Source: Litsea cubeba (lineage: Eukaryota; Streptophyta; Magnoliopsida; Laurales; Lauraceae). Taken from it: a stretch of DNA of 64,000 bases. A program made the position numbers and the translations under genes. Of this stretch, positions 18,666 through 27,393 are shown in pieces (positions within the stretch are counted from its first letter, which is position 1; each line of letters starts with the position of its first letter). The notes below the pieces were generated by a model. It ran no database searches and was not told the origin of the DNA. It saw nothing but the letters and a program-made list of their open reading frames with translations. The stretch is taken from positions 56,310,535-56,374,534 of the forward strand of contig CM022953.1 of NCBI GenBank assembly GCA_012931725.1, in the 5' to 3' direction.

Positions 18666-20595
18666 CTTGAAGATCAGAATGACACACCAATAATTGGCGA
18701 GGAATCAACAAACACACCTTCAGGGCCAGACATATCCTCTGAATCTAGAGGGCCTTCGGCAACTGAGCTCACATCATCAGGAGAAAAACCCGAATCCTCC
18801 CATCTCTCAGTGCCTGCAGACTCATCTCCTGAGAATAATCCTGAGGTAAGCAATTTCACTACACCCTCATTTATGAATAACAAAGACACGTCTGATGGGT
18901 ATACTACCTATAAGGCATAATCGTGACAAGCCACCAAACAGATACTCTCCAGACATTGAGGAAAGAAGGTCGAGGTATCCAATTGCCAACTATGTTTCCA
19001 CCGAAAAGCTACCCAAACCTCTCAAGACGTTCTCACATGAGCTTTCAGCATGTCATATTCCCACTACAGTTCAGGAAGCATTAGCTGATCCCAAGTGGAA
19101 GCAGGCAATAGAGGAAGAAATGGGGGCAAAACTAAAGAACCAAACATGGACCTTGGTTCCATTGCCCAAAGGAAAGAAAGCAGTTGGATGCAAGTGGGTC
19201 TTCTCTATTAAACACAAGGCAGATAGATCTATAGAATGATACAAGGCAAGGCTAGTCGCAAAAGGATACTCTCAGACATATAGAGTAGATTATCAAGAAA
19301 CTTTTTCGCCGGTAGCCAAGCTAAATACAGTCAGAGTCCTGTTGCCTCTCGCAGCCAACTTGGACTGGCCTTTGCACCCGTTTGACGTAAAGAACGCATT
19401 TCTCCATGGTGACCTTGAAGAGGAAGTCTACATGGATACTCCTCCAGGTTACACAGCATCTTCAAAGGCTGAAGTTGTGTGCAAATTACAGCGAGCACTG
19501 TATGGACTAAAACAATCACCTCGAGCATGGTTTGGAAGGTTTAGTCTGGCAATGAAAAAGTATGGCTTCCACCAAAGTGATTCAGATCATATATTGTTTC
19601 TAAAGCACCAACAGAACAAGGTAACAGCTTTAATTATGTATGTTGATGATATGATCATCACAGGGGATGATACGGAGGAAATTGCTAAGCTTCAGAAACA
19701 ATTGGCGACCGAGTTCGAGATGAAAAATCTAGGAGGACTTAAAGATTTCTTGGGAATAGAAGTTGCTAAATCAAGGTGAGGTATATTTCTTTCCCAACAA
19801 AAATATTTATTAGACTTACTATGTAAGGTTGGAATGTTGTATTGTAAGCTAGCAGACCTCCAATAATTCAGAACCACAAGCTCAGAGAATATCAAAGCCA
19901 AATGCCAACGAACATAGGAAGGTACCAGAGATTAGTCGGTAAACGTATTTATCTCTCACATACCCGTCCAGAAATTGCTTACGCAGTGAGCGTAGTAAGC
20001 CAATTTATGCACCAACCTAGTAAGGATCATATGGAGGCAGTGACCCGAATTTTATGATACTTAAAATCCTCTCCGGGAAAAGGGCTTATTTTTTCAAAAA
20101 AATAACCATCTCAGAGTTAATGGTTATACAGATGCAGATTGGGCAGGGAACATCACAGACAGAAGATCCACCTCAGGCTACTTCATGTTTGTTGGGGGGA
20201 ATCTTATTACATGGAAAAGTAAGAAACAAAAGGTGGTGGCATTATCAAGTGCTGAAGCAGAATTCCGTGGAATGGCTAAAGGACTTTGTGAACTCCTGTG
20301 GCTCAAAAGACTTCTAACTGAAATTGGGTTTGCTCCTACCTCCGAGATGGACCTCTTTTGTGATAACAAGGCAGCTATTGCTATTTCTCACAATCCTATC
20401 CAGCATGATCGTACCAAACACGTGGAGGTTGACAGACACTTTATCAAAGAAAATCTCGAAGCTAAAATAATTTGGTTTCCATTCGTGAAGTCCAAAGACC
20501 AACTGGCGGATATTCTTACAAAGGCAGTATCAAGCAAGGATTTCTACAACTCACTAGACAAGTTGCACATTGAAGATTTGGATGCATCCACTTGA
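18666..20595 (+). pseudogene. RT and RNase H of element C, multiply broken
   Basis: After the linker (18666-18900, Ser/Pro/Glu-rich) the frame shifts near 18900. RT follows: KWKQAIEEEMGAKLKNQTW, a TGA at 19237-19239 where Arg is expected (before YKARLVAKGY), FDVKNAFLHGDLEEEVYM, LYGLKQSPRAW and catalytic YVDDMIITGDD. Another TGA lies at 19777-19779. The part 19780-20180 has further stops and frame changes. RNase H is readable at 20185-20595 (KVVALSSAEAEFRGMAKG, LFCDNKAAI, TKHVEVDRHFI, LADILTKA). Catalytic residues of RT and RNase H are mostly kept, so decay is by stops rather than by active-site loss. Confidence 0.9.
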
Positions 20596-20602
20596 GAGGG
20601 AG
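20591..20602 (+). promoter_or_regulatory. Polypurine tract of element C
   Basis: CTTGAGAGGGAG directly before the 3' LTR; the usual plus-strand primer position. Confidence 0.85.
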
Positions 20603-20803
20603 TGTTGGCGTGAGTTGTCAATTAAGAGACAAATCAGAGAGATTTTAGATTTAGCCATAACTGTAAAATCCCTTTCATCAAGGGTCAACCATGATTATAG
20701 CCCTTAAATCTGTATAGCAAAATATAGGGTTGCTTGTATTCTATATATGTGTAAAATATCCCTGTAAAGGTGATACAAGAAATACAATATAGACATTCTG
20801 ACA
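20603..20803 (+). repeat. 3' LTR of element C
   Basis: 201 bp, same ends as the 5' LTR, 13 substitutions and no indels between the two. Confidence 0.95.
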
Positions 20804-21915
20804 CTCTTCACTCAATTCATCTCACTCTCCAACATGGTTTTTGAAAAAACGGTTGTTACCGTTTCATAACAGTTGTTATGAAATGGTAGCAGCTTATATC
20901 ATTACATTATTTACAATATAAAGGTCATAACAATCACGGTATAAGAAAAACGGTGAAAAAAAATTCGTAACAGTCGTAACGGCCAATATAACGATCGATA
21001 TTTTAAAAATAACAGTCAAAATATCGGTCGACGATGATTTTTTGTTTTAAATTTTCTTTCTATTTTTTTTTTCATTTCTTTCTTTCGCAAACGATTTGTG
21101 AATCTTCTTAAGACTATGCTAAAGCTTCCCAAGCTTCCTTTTCAACAAAACTTAAGTGATTTGCAAGATTTGGGTAGATTCTCATATGATGCCTTCTTCC
21201 TTCCTCAACCACAATACCCTTATGCTCACTCTCCATTGTTTTCACTAATTAATCAATCTTGATGTAGTAGTAAATGTCACTTGAAAAATGAGGTTCACTC
21301 TCAATTTACTTGATGATTGAGTAATTGAGTACTGTACGTCTACACTACTACTAGTAGTTTCTTGATGTTAAGTGTTTAACACTAATGATTAGTTCATAAT
21401 TATGGTTATAATGCATACTGTAAAATTCATGGTATTTAAACTTATTTTAATACATACATGTAAATCTATTTAATTCAGAACAGACTTTATAAGTTTCAGA
21501 TAAGACAGCATTACATGATGTAATGATTTAAGGGGACCGATATTTTGCATTACAGTGTTTACTAATAGGAAAAAAATATTATTTTCTCTTATTTTATAAT
21601 TTTTTTAATTTTTTAAATATTTCTTTTAAATTTGTTTGAAGTCAAATAAAATTCACACTGTAACGACCGCAAACCAGGACACTATAAACGCGAACAACGA
21701 TACGGCACAAAGGCAACCGTGGCTGCAAGTTTGAATCATGATAGTCTCGAGTTTTTTTTTATAGCTACATATATTTATATGAGCAAAATTCATAAGCAAT
21801 AAAGAAAAACTATGGCACTATAGTGGGCCACGTTGCCTTAACATTCACCATACATCAAGGCGGTTTGATATTGCATTGGTGTAAATGACATGAGTACTTT
21901 TCAACCCATGTGATG
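20804..21915. other. A/T-rich intergenic sequence with short inverted repeats
   Basis: No gene recognised. Around 20855-20890 is a hairpin-forming inverted repeat, and words such as GTAACGGCC/GGTTACCG recur to 21010. A 48-codon frame at 21116-21262 (MLKLPKLPFQQNLSDLQDLG...) has protein-like composition but no recognised domain, so I give it little weight. The rest is A/T-rich. Confidence 0.4.
20855..20890. repeat. Imperfect inverted repeat (16-bp arms, 4-bp loop)
   Basis: GTTACCGTTTCATAAC - AGTT - GTTATGAAATGGTAGC; 14 of 16 positions pair. It may be the end of an unrecognised MITE or a chance hairpin. Confidence 0.6.
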
Positions 21916-22315
21916 AAGTCGGTTTGGAGTTAACCTCAAGGGGTAGCTCAATTGGTATAGGACCACAGTTTGCATCTAAAAGTTGTAGATTTGAAACTAC
22001 ACTACCACACTGGAGCTGCAGTAGAGTTTACCTGGTTTCCCTCTGGGCCTGGAGGGATTAGTCCAGCCCAAAGAGTTGGGAACCTCCGATAGCAAAAAAA
22101 AAAAAAAGTCAATTTGGAGTCTGAATCCTCTGAGGATTTTCCTAACGATGATCCAGAGTGGATAGATACTGTCCACGCTCAACGGTAATCTGATGTGATG
22201 AACTGTGATTGGTCCACTCAATAATCATGAGAAAATCCTCACATAAGCCTTATTTGCGGCTTGATATTGCATTGGTTTTAACGACGTGACTGCTTTTCAA
22301 ACATGAAGTGGGCTA
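21860..22315 (+). repeat. ~50-bp direct repeat flanking the SINE
   Basis: GGTTTGATATTGCATTGGTG... (21861-21915) recurs as GGCTTGATATTGCATTGGTT... (22259-22313), both followed by an ACATGA(G/A)-like and CTTTTCAA-like series. The SINE lies between the two copies. The unit is diverged by roughly 20%. Confidence 0.6.
21931..22105 (+). mobile_element. tRNA-derived SINE with target-site duplication
   Basis: Begins TAACCTCAAGGGGTAGCTCAATTGG with pol III A box TAGCTCAATTGG (21944-21955) and B box-like GATTTGAAACT (21988-21998) at the usual ~35-bp spacing, then a ~100-bp body and a 14-A tail (22094-22107). It is flanked by a 15-bp duplication AAGTCGGTTTGGAGT / AAGTCAATTTGGAGT (21916-21930, 22106-22120) with two mismatches. 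This is the full anatomy of a plant SINE inserted by LINE machinery. The B box is degenerate, so it is probably no longer transcribed. Confidence 0.85.
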
Positions 22316-23053
22316 CAAGAATTTGAAAACGAGAGTGATACGTTGTGACACGTGGTGCTTTGGATGCCACTTGATGGAGGTTGGCTTGGAGAACACGGAT
22401 AACTAGAAGAGATGTGGAGGGTTGTCAAAGGACCAGCCTAGGCAGGGCCTGGGGTTGTCATAGCTCCACCCTCAATATATGCAGGGCCAGATCTGAGCGA
22501 GTCAAAGTCCTCAGAGGGCCTGCACTATCTAGACCCTTACCCTTTCCTCGAGGGCTAGGGTCAGGTCAGGATACGGCTTAGGGGCTCAAAACAAGAAAAC
22601 TATTATTTATTTATTTTTACATTGTTACCCAGAATCGAAGTATTGATCGAGCATTATCTTGTCTAACCTCAATTACACAGGAACCATATTAAGAAAACAT
22701 AGGGAGAATATAAGTTATCTCAAAAAAAATTTCTTTGGAAAAAATGGTTAAAGAGTATGATCAATTTCACACCCTTCATATGAGTTCTCATGTATGAAGT
22801 CATTCTAACAATGTCTTATCTTAAAGAGTTAAAAAAAATTTATACTCACATACCTTTTATCAATTGACATTATTTTTAAGTAAGGGGCATTTGGCGGCAG
22901 GTCCCTCAACACTACATTTCATAGCCGGTGGTCCAAGTCTTTTTCTCATAAAGGCAGCGGTCGTTTTTTTAACATTAAATGAGTCAAAAAGATAAAAATG
23001 CCCCCTCTTTATATATTCTATACGTCACCAAACACGCACACGCATTACTTCCG
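22316..23053. other. Intergenic sequence, no gene seen
   Basis: GC-richer stretch at 22390-22580 with repeated AGGGCC/GGGCCTG words, then A/T-rich sequence. At 22885-22915 lies GGGGCATTTGGCGG followed by AGGTCCCTCAAC, which recurs at about 55230-55260 (GGGGCGTTTGGTCGG AGGTCCCTCAAC), so it is part of a dispersed repeat. Confidence 0.4.
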
Positions 23054-23428
23054 TCAAAAAGATGCTCTCCGATTTTGAGTAACCAAATGCTTGATGTACA
23101 TGTCCCACCACACCATGAGCACAAATAAGATCATGTCCACATGTTTGAAAAACCACCTTCTCACTCTCGTCGAAAATATAAGTGGCCCCATAACCATCCA
23201 ATTACTGACGCCAAATCCCAACTCTGCCAATAGGAATTGCCAATCAAAACTATTTCCAGATGGAAAACTCACACTTACAGGCTGCCATGGTGCCTCACAT
23301 TGCCTAGACAATGGGGGCCCACATAATCCAGGATTTCCTTGAAAGGAATCATTTGCAAATGTAAGGAATTGTTGGGCCTGTGGTATTCTTCCAATGAAGT
23401 TTGATGTGAACTTATTTGACTTTGCCAT
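23054..23428 (-). pseudogene. LRR receptor-like protein (RLP), C-terminal fragment
   Basis: A 124-codon minus-strand frame that matches the C-terminal end of plant Cf-type receptor-like proteins. In order: end of the last LRR (FIGRIPQAQQFLTFANDSF), the C-terminal LRR cap QGNPGLCGPPLSRQCE, an extracellular juxtamembrane VSVSFPSGNSFDWQF, a transmembrane helix (about FLLAELGFGVSNWMVMGPLIF) and a short cytoplasmic tail RVRRWFFKHVDMILFVLM. The full proteins are ~900 residues with ~25 LRRs; here everything upstream is missing, and a T-rich tract and minisatellite abut the break at ~23430. It is a truncated gene copy, likely duplicated or carried here by a transposon, and not functional. Such receptors act in pathogen recognition at the plasma membrane. 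Confidence 0.85.
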
Positions 23429-23435
23429 GAGTTTT

Positions 23436-23543
23436 TTTTTTTTTAGTTTGTTGTGAATTTATCTAAGTTTTGTATGTGTTATCTGACTTTGGCATGATGT
23501 TATTTGTGTTTGGTACGAATTTATCTAAGTTTGATATGAATTT
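23436..23543. repeat. Degenerate ~22-bp minisatellite, left part
   Basis: Loose repeats of TGTGAATTTATCTAAGTTTTGTA/ACGAATTTATCTAAGTTTGATA. The same repeat resumes at 33170-33440 on the other side of solo LTR E, so the two blocks were one array before E inserted. Confidence 0.75.
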
Positions 23544-24074
23544 TGATGAGTGTTAAATATTGCATATTTTACCCTTCATTAGTCCGGGTTTTATCAGCAT
23601 CTCATATGCATATCATTTACTTTACACAGAGATTTTATCATTATCACATTAAACGGATTATCGGATTATCATACATAAATCCGATTATTTATAGCACATA
23701 TTTTATATAATTTCTCTTGTGCAGGTGGACCCCACGACTATCCAACCTTCCGGCTAGTGTCCCGAGGTATCAAGAAGAGATTTCAATAAAGAAGTTACAT
23801 GAAGAAATCTTAGTGAAGTGTTGAAGAATTCCAAAATAAGATGATAAGACTTTATGGATAAAAGAAGTCATTTTCTAACACAAAGGAGTAGTTGGTGTAT
23901 TGGTTAGAACTTGGGTCCTTATGAAATAGATTATGAGTTCAAATCCCGACAATTACTCCACCAATCAAAGCTTGCCATGGCACAAATCAAAGTGAAAGGA
24001 TATGAGCCAATCAAAAGCCTCCAAAATGAAGGACCGCAAATAGCACATATGCTTTTGGAAGGAAAGTTTGTTAC

Positions 24075-24200
24075 AACCAATCAAATTGAAGCAATCCATG
24101 TGAAAGCAAAAGAGTCGATCAAAAGCCTTCAAGTTGCAACCAATCAAATGGAAGCAATCCTTGTGAATGGAAATGAGTCAATCAAATGTCTTCAAAGTAT
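24075..24200 (+). repeat. Two 63-bp tandem repeats in LTR E
   Basis: AACCAATCAAATTGAAGC... at 24075 and AACCAATCAAATGGAAGC... at 24138, period 63, with a third weaker match upstream (GCCAATCAAAAGCCTCC at 24006). A 116-codon frame across this area is a by-product of the repeat. Confidence 0.8.
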
Positions 24201-24780
24201 CTATAAATTGGAATGTTGTTGTAGAGAAGAGAGAAGATCTTTTGGCAAGTTAGTCTTTTAGCAATTTTATTTTACCTTCTCTATACTTTTAAGTTGTAAT
24301 TAGGAGCTTCTTTGTAACTAATCTAGAGAGAGTGTGTGTGTAATTGAATATCATTAATGAAGATTTGGAGCTCTTTCTTGATGTTTAGTGGCTAAAGCTC
24401 TTGGATTAGGCTCTCCTTTTGAAGCTAAGTAATGTGATTAGTTCAATTACATGCATTTTTTTAGTTTAAATTCCCTACTTGTGTCTTGATTGATTAGTAG
24501 ATTTTAGATCTAATTGTGCTAATCTCTCTCATTTCTCATGCTCTATCTCTACACTTGATGCTTAGATAATTTCATTTGATGTTATTGTTGGAATTTGAGA
24601 TGCATTGAGTTGAATCTTGAAGCATTGGTGTGTTTGGTGTCTCAAGCATCAAATTGTATTGGAATTATTGTCAACACTATGTCTCAATCATGTGTTGAAA
24701 GAGTGGAAGTGATAGAGCTCAAGAAGAATGAAAAAGGAAAACAGTGAAGAAAAATCAGTTTTTCCTGGTGCAGTGTACCC

Positions 24781-25034
24781 GGTCGACCGAGCTCCCTGGC
24801 CGGTCGACCGAGCATGAAGAAAGTGCAAAATCAGAGCTTACAGTTATTTTTTGACACAGAGGTCATCCGGTCGACCCAGCTCCTGGTGCGGTCAACCGAG
24901 CATGCACGCGGTCGACCGAGGCTTCCAGGATGTCGACCGAGCTCGGGTTCCAGAATTTGACAACTTACAACTTGTTGAAAGTTCGTCAGGCGCCCAGTTC
25001 ACCCGGTCGACCGAGCAAAGTATGATGTCGACCG
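24781..25034 (+). repeat. Cluster of paired GGTCGACC palindromes in the D LTR
   Basis: Exact GGTCGACC at 24781, 24802, 24869, 24910 and 25005; one-base variants at 24890 (GGTCAACC), 24931 and 25026 (TGTCGACC). Distances within groups are 21 (24781-24802), 21 (24869-24890), 20 (24890-24910), 21 (24910-24931) and 21 (25005-25026). Most are followed by GAG(C). The cluster ends ~135 bp upstream of the TATA box. The same cluster is repeated in the 3' LTR (from 31383). Confidence 0.95.
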
Positions 25035-25167
25035 AGCACACACAGACAGCAAGTAACGCAGAATTAGAAGTCTTTTGCTAAAAGTTAGGAATTTTTTGTA
25101 ATTCGTTTGGGACTCTTTCTAAACGAATTGTAGCCTATTTTGGACACTCTTTGGGGTTGCTAAAACC

Positions 25168-25175
25168 TATATAAA
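25168..25175 (+). promoter_or_regulatory. TATA box of element D LTR
   Basis: CCTATATAAACACTCC; followed ~30 bp on by a plausible start region. The equivalent in the 3' LTR is at about 31767-31774. Confidence 0.75.
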
Positions 25176-25530
25176 CACTCCTAATCTCGTTTTCAATAAC
25201 AAGCATCAAAGAAAGAAGAGTTTGAGAGAGTTTTGGAGAGAAGAGTGCTTGGAGAAGAAGGTGCTTGTGTCTTGCTGTTGTGGAGCAACTTTCTACAGCA
25301 AGTGTGGACGAATTTGAAGCCTCATGAAGATGGTATTTTCGTTCATAAGATAAGTCTCTCTTTTATGCTTTAGATTTCTATTTGTAAGGGATTGAGAGAG
25401 AGAGAATTGTAGAGGGGAAAGGGCTGTAGATCAGTTTATCTTCTTTGCTGTAATCATCAAGTTGGTGCTTGGTGTTTTGGGGTTTGGTGATCCTGTCTGT
25501 GGGTGCAGACAAATTGTAAAGGGAGTTGTA

Positions 25531-25662
25531 GCTTCCTAGATAGTTGGTGCTATCTGAAACCTAAGGGAGTCGGTGCTTCCTAGATAGTTGGTGCTATCTG
25601 AAACCTAAGGGAGTCGGTGCTTCCTAGATAGTTGGTGCTATCTGAATTTAAGGGTTGGTGCT
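25531..25662 (+). repeat. Three 44-bp tandem repeats in D LTR (R/U5)
   Basis: GCTTCCTAGATAGTTGGTGC... begins at 25531, 25575 and 25619, exactly 44 bp apart, with an inner inverted repeat GATAGTTGGTGCTATC that folds as a hairpin. Present unchanged in the 3' LTR. Confidence 0.95.
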
Positions 25663-25869
25663 CTTTGTCGTCGGTGCGACTAAATAAGATTCAGACCTGT
25701 ACCGGATTGTTGTTCGGACGGGATTGAACCGTGGACGTAGCCTTTTGGTGAACCACGTAAAATCTGGTGTCAAATTGTGTGGTTTGATTTGAATTGTTGT
25801 TAGCAAGGACCTGTTTAAAAGAGATCACTGATTCACCCCCCCCTCTCAGTGATCACGAGATCTAACAAT

Positions 25870-25881
25870 TGGTATCAGAGC
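25870..25881 (+). promoter_or_regulatory. Primer binding site of element D
   Basis: TGGTATCAGAGC, two bases after the LTR end; tRNA-iMet type. Confidence 0.95.
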
Positions 25882-25935
25882 ATAAGGTTTCCCTTGATAA
25901 GCTTAACACGCTAAGGGTGATCTTTGTCAAATCAC

Positions 25936-27393
25936 ATGGCAACCAGCACAGCGAATATGAAAGCACCGTTGTTTGATGGTTCTAATTACAGCTTTTGGAA
26001 GATTAGAATGCAGGCCTTCATCAAATCTCTTGGCTATGATGTCTGGGAGACTGTCAGAGTCGGTTACAATTCTGCCATTGTACCCACTGATGCTGCAACG
26101 AAGAAGTTAGCAGACAACGACTCTAAGGCGCAGAATGCACTCTTTAGCGGCCTTGTTGACAGCGAGCTGATCAAAGTTATAGCATGCAAGACAGCCAAGG
26201 AAATCTGGGATAAGCTGAAAAGCATCCATGAAGGAGATGAGAAGATCAAAGAAGCGAAATTGCAAACTCATCGCTCCCAATTTGAGTCGCTTCGCATGGA
26301 GGATAACGAGAATGTTGATTCTTACATGCAACGGGTGAATGAAGTCACGAATGACATTCGTGGACTAGGAGAGGAGATTAAAGAACCAGTCATCGTCAAA
26401 AAGGTTCTAAGATCTCTCCTTCCCCGGTTTGATTCTAAAGTCTCAGCCATAGAAGAAGCCAAAGATCTGAACGAGTTTTCAATGGATGAGCTGCATGGTT
26501 CTCTCACTGCCTATGAGATGCGCATAGGTAAGACGTCTTCATCGGATAGAGAAGCGGCCTTCAAAGTTCAGAAAAAGGCAAAAGAGATTGCTGGTCATGA
26601 TTCTGATGATGATGAGCTTGAGGCTCAATTTATTAGAAGGCTGAAGAAAGGAAGCAATGGCAAGTATAAAGGGAAGCTACCCTTTAAATGCTTCAATTGT
26701 GGCGGTGTTGGCCACTTTGCTGCGAAGTGCCCGCTGAAAGAAGACAATGATAATGACTCTTATGTTGATAAGAGTAAATGGAAGAAGAATTTCAGAAAGA
26801 AGGGCAAAGCAAAGAGCTTCATCAGTCAGCATAATGACAGCACGTCTGAATCTTCGGACGATGATGAATCAGTCGAGGCGACTGAAGCACTCTTCATGGT
26901 TACTATTGAAGAAGACGATGAGCAAGAGCTGGAAAACGAAGAGGAGGCTGAAGTGAATCTTGAAGAAGAGCTCATTGCTGCACTTGAGGAGCTTAGCAAG
27001 GAGCGAAGATCAAGTAAGAAAAATCTGAAACTTCTTCATGAATCTGAAATTTCAGTTATTGCTTTGAAAACTGAATTAGAAGAGTATAAAAGAATGGTAG
27101 ATGTCCTAGAAATACAAATCTGTACCAAAACTGAGGAAGTGATGAAACTTGAGAATGAAATCCTTGGAGCAAGGACTGAAAATATGCAAATGAAACAAAA
27201 GCTCAAGGAGTTTCAAGCTATCAATGGTACATTGAAGCTGAATGAAATTTTGAAAGTTCAAAGACCCCCTCACTTCAGATTTGGAATAGGATTTGAGAAT
27301 GGAGAATCTTCTAAGGTTACACCTTCTGTAGAGACGGTGTTTTGTAAAGCAAGTTACTACACCTTCCAATTCTGTGAAGCCCACACTGCCTAG
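25936..27393 (+). CDS. gag: Gag of element D
   Basis: From ATG 25936 (MATSTANMKAPLFDGSNY) 485 codons. Residues ~8-215 are a copia gag domain (FWKIRMQAFIKSLGYDVWE, EIWDKLKSIHEGDEKIKEAKL). A CCHC zinc knuckle follows (CFNCGGVGHFAAKC), then an acidic region and a coiled coil (about 325-440). The last ~17 codons after a T4 run at 27340-27343 are in a wrong frame: the polyprotein sense continues in the pol frame from there. Gag packages the RNA. A programmed frameshift is possible but unneeded in copia; an extra T (mutation or sequencing error) is simpler. The listed alternative start 12 bp upstream is not an ATG. Confidence 0.9.
   Translation: MATSTANMKAPLFDGSNYSFWKIRMQAFIKSLGYDVWETVRVGYNSAIVPTDAATKKLADNDSKAQNALFSGLVDSELIKVIACKTAKEIWDKLKSIHEGDEKIKEAKLQTHRSQFESLRMEDNENVDSYMQRVNEVTNDIRGLGEEIKEPVIVKKVLRSLLPRFDSKVSAIEEAKDLNEFSMDELHGSLTAYEMRIGKTSSSDREAAFKVQKKAKEIAGHDSDDDELEAQFIRRLKKGSNGKYKGKLPFKCFNCGGVGHFAAKCPLKEDNDNDSYVDKSKWKKNFRKKGKAKSFISQHNDSTSESSDDDESVEATEALFMVTIEEDDEQELENEEEAEVNLEEELIAALEELSKERRSSKKNLKLLHESEISVIALKTELEEYKRMVDVLEIQICTKTEEVMKLENEILGARTENMQMKQKLKEFQAINGTLKLNEILKVQRPPHFRFGIGFENGESSKVTPSVETVFCKASYYTFQFCEAHTA

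Larger units (their letters stand above)
15959..20803 (+). mobile_element. Element C: full-length Ty1/copia retrotransposon
   Basis: Bounded by two 201-bp LTRs (15959-16159 and 20603-20803) and a perfect 5-bp target duplication CTCTT (15954-15958 and 20804-20808). The primer site TGGTATCAGAGC begins directly after the 5' LTR and a purine tract precedes the 3' LTR. Internal order is gag, protease, integrase, RT, RNase H, as in copia. I count 13 differences between the LTRs (~6.5%), about 2.5 million years at the commonly used rice LTR rate. The coding region has several stops and frameshifts. Confidence 0.95.
24586..25867 (+). repeat. 5' LTR of element D
   Basis: TGTTGGAATTTG...GATCTAACA. U3 holds the paired palindromes (24781-25033) and a TATA box (25168-25175). 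R/U5 holds a 44-bp tandem repeat (25531-25660) and a C-rich stretch before the end. It is followed by the primer site. Confidence 0.95.

Noticed and set aside
21944..22000. Possible tRNA gene from A and B boxes
   Set aside because: No cloverleaf or acceptor stem. The A-tail and target duplication show it is a SINE.
23911..24261. 116-codon frame in solo LTR E
   Set aside because: It is produced by the 63-bp tandem repeat and lies inside an LTR.
25936..27393. Programmed frameshift between gag and pol of D
   Set aside because: Copia elements normally use one frame. The shift is an extra T in a T run, and a second similar fault occurs in RNase H.
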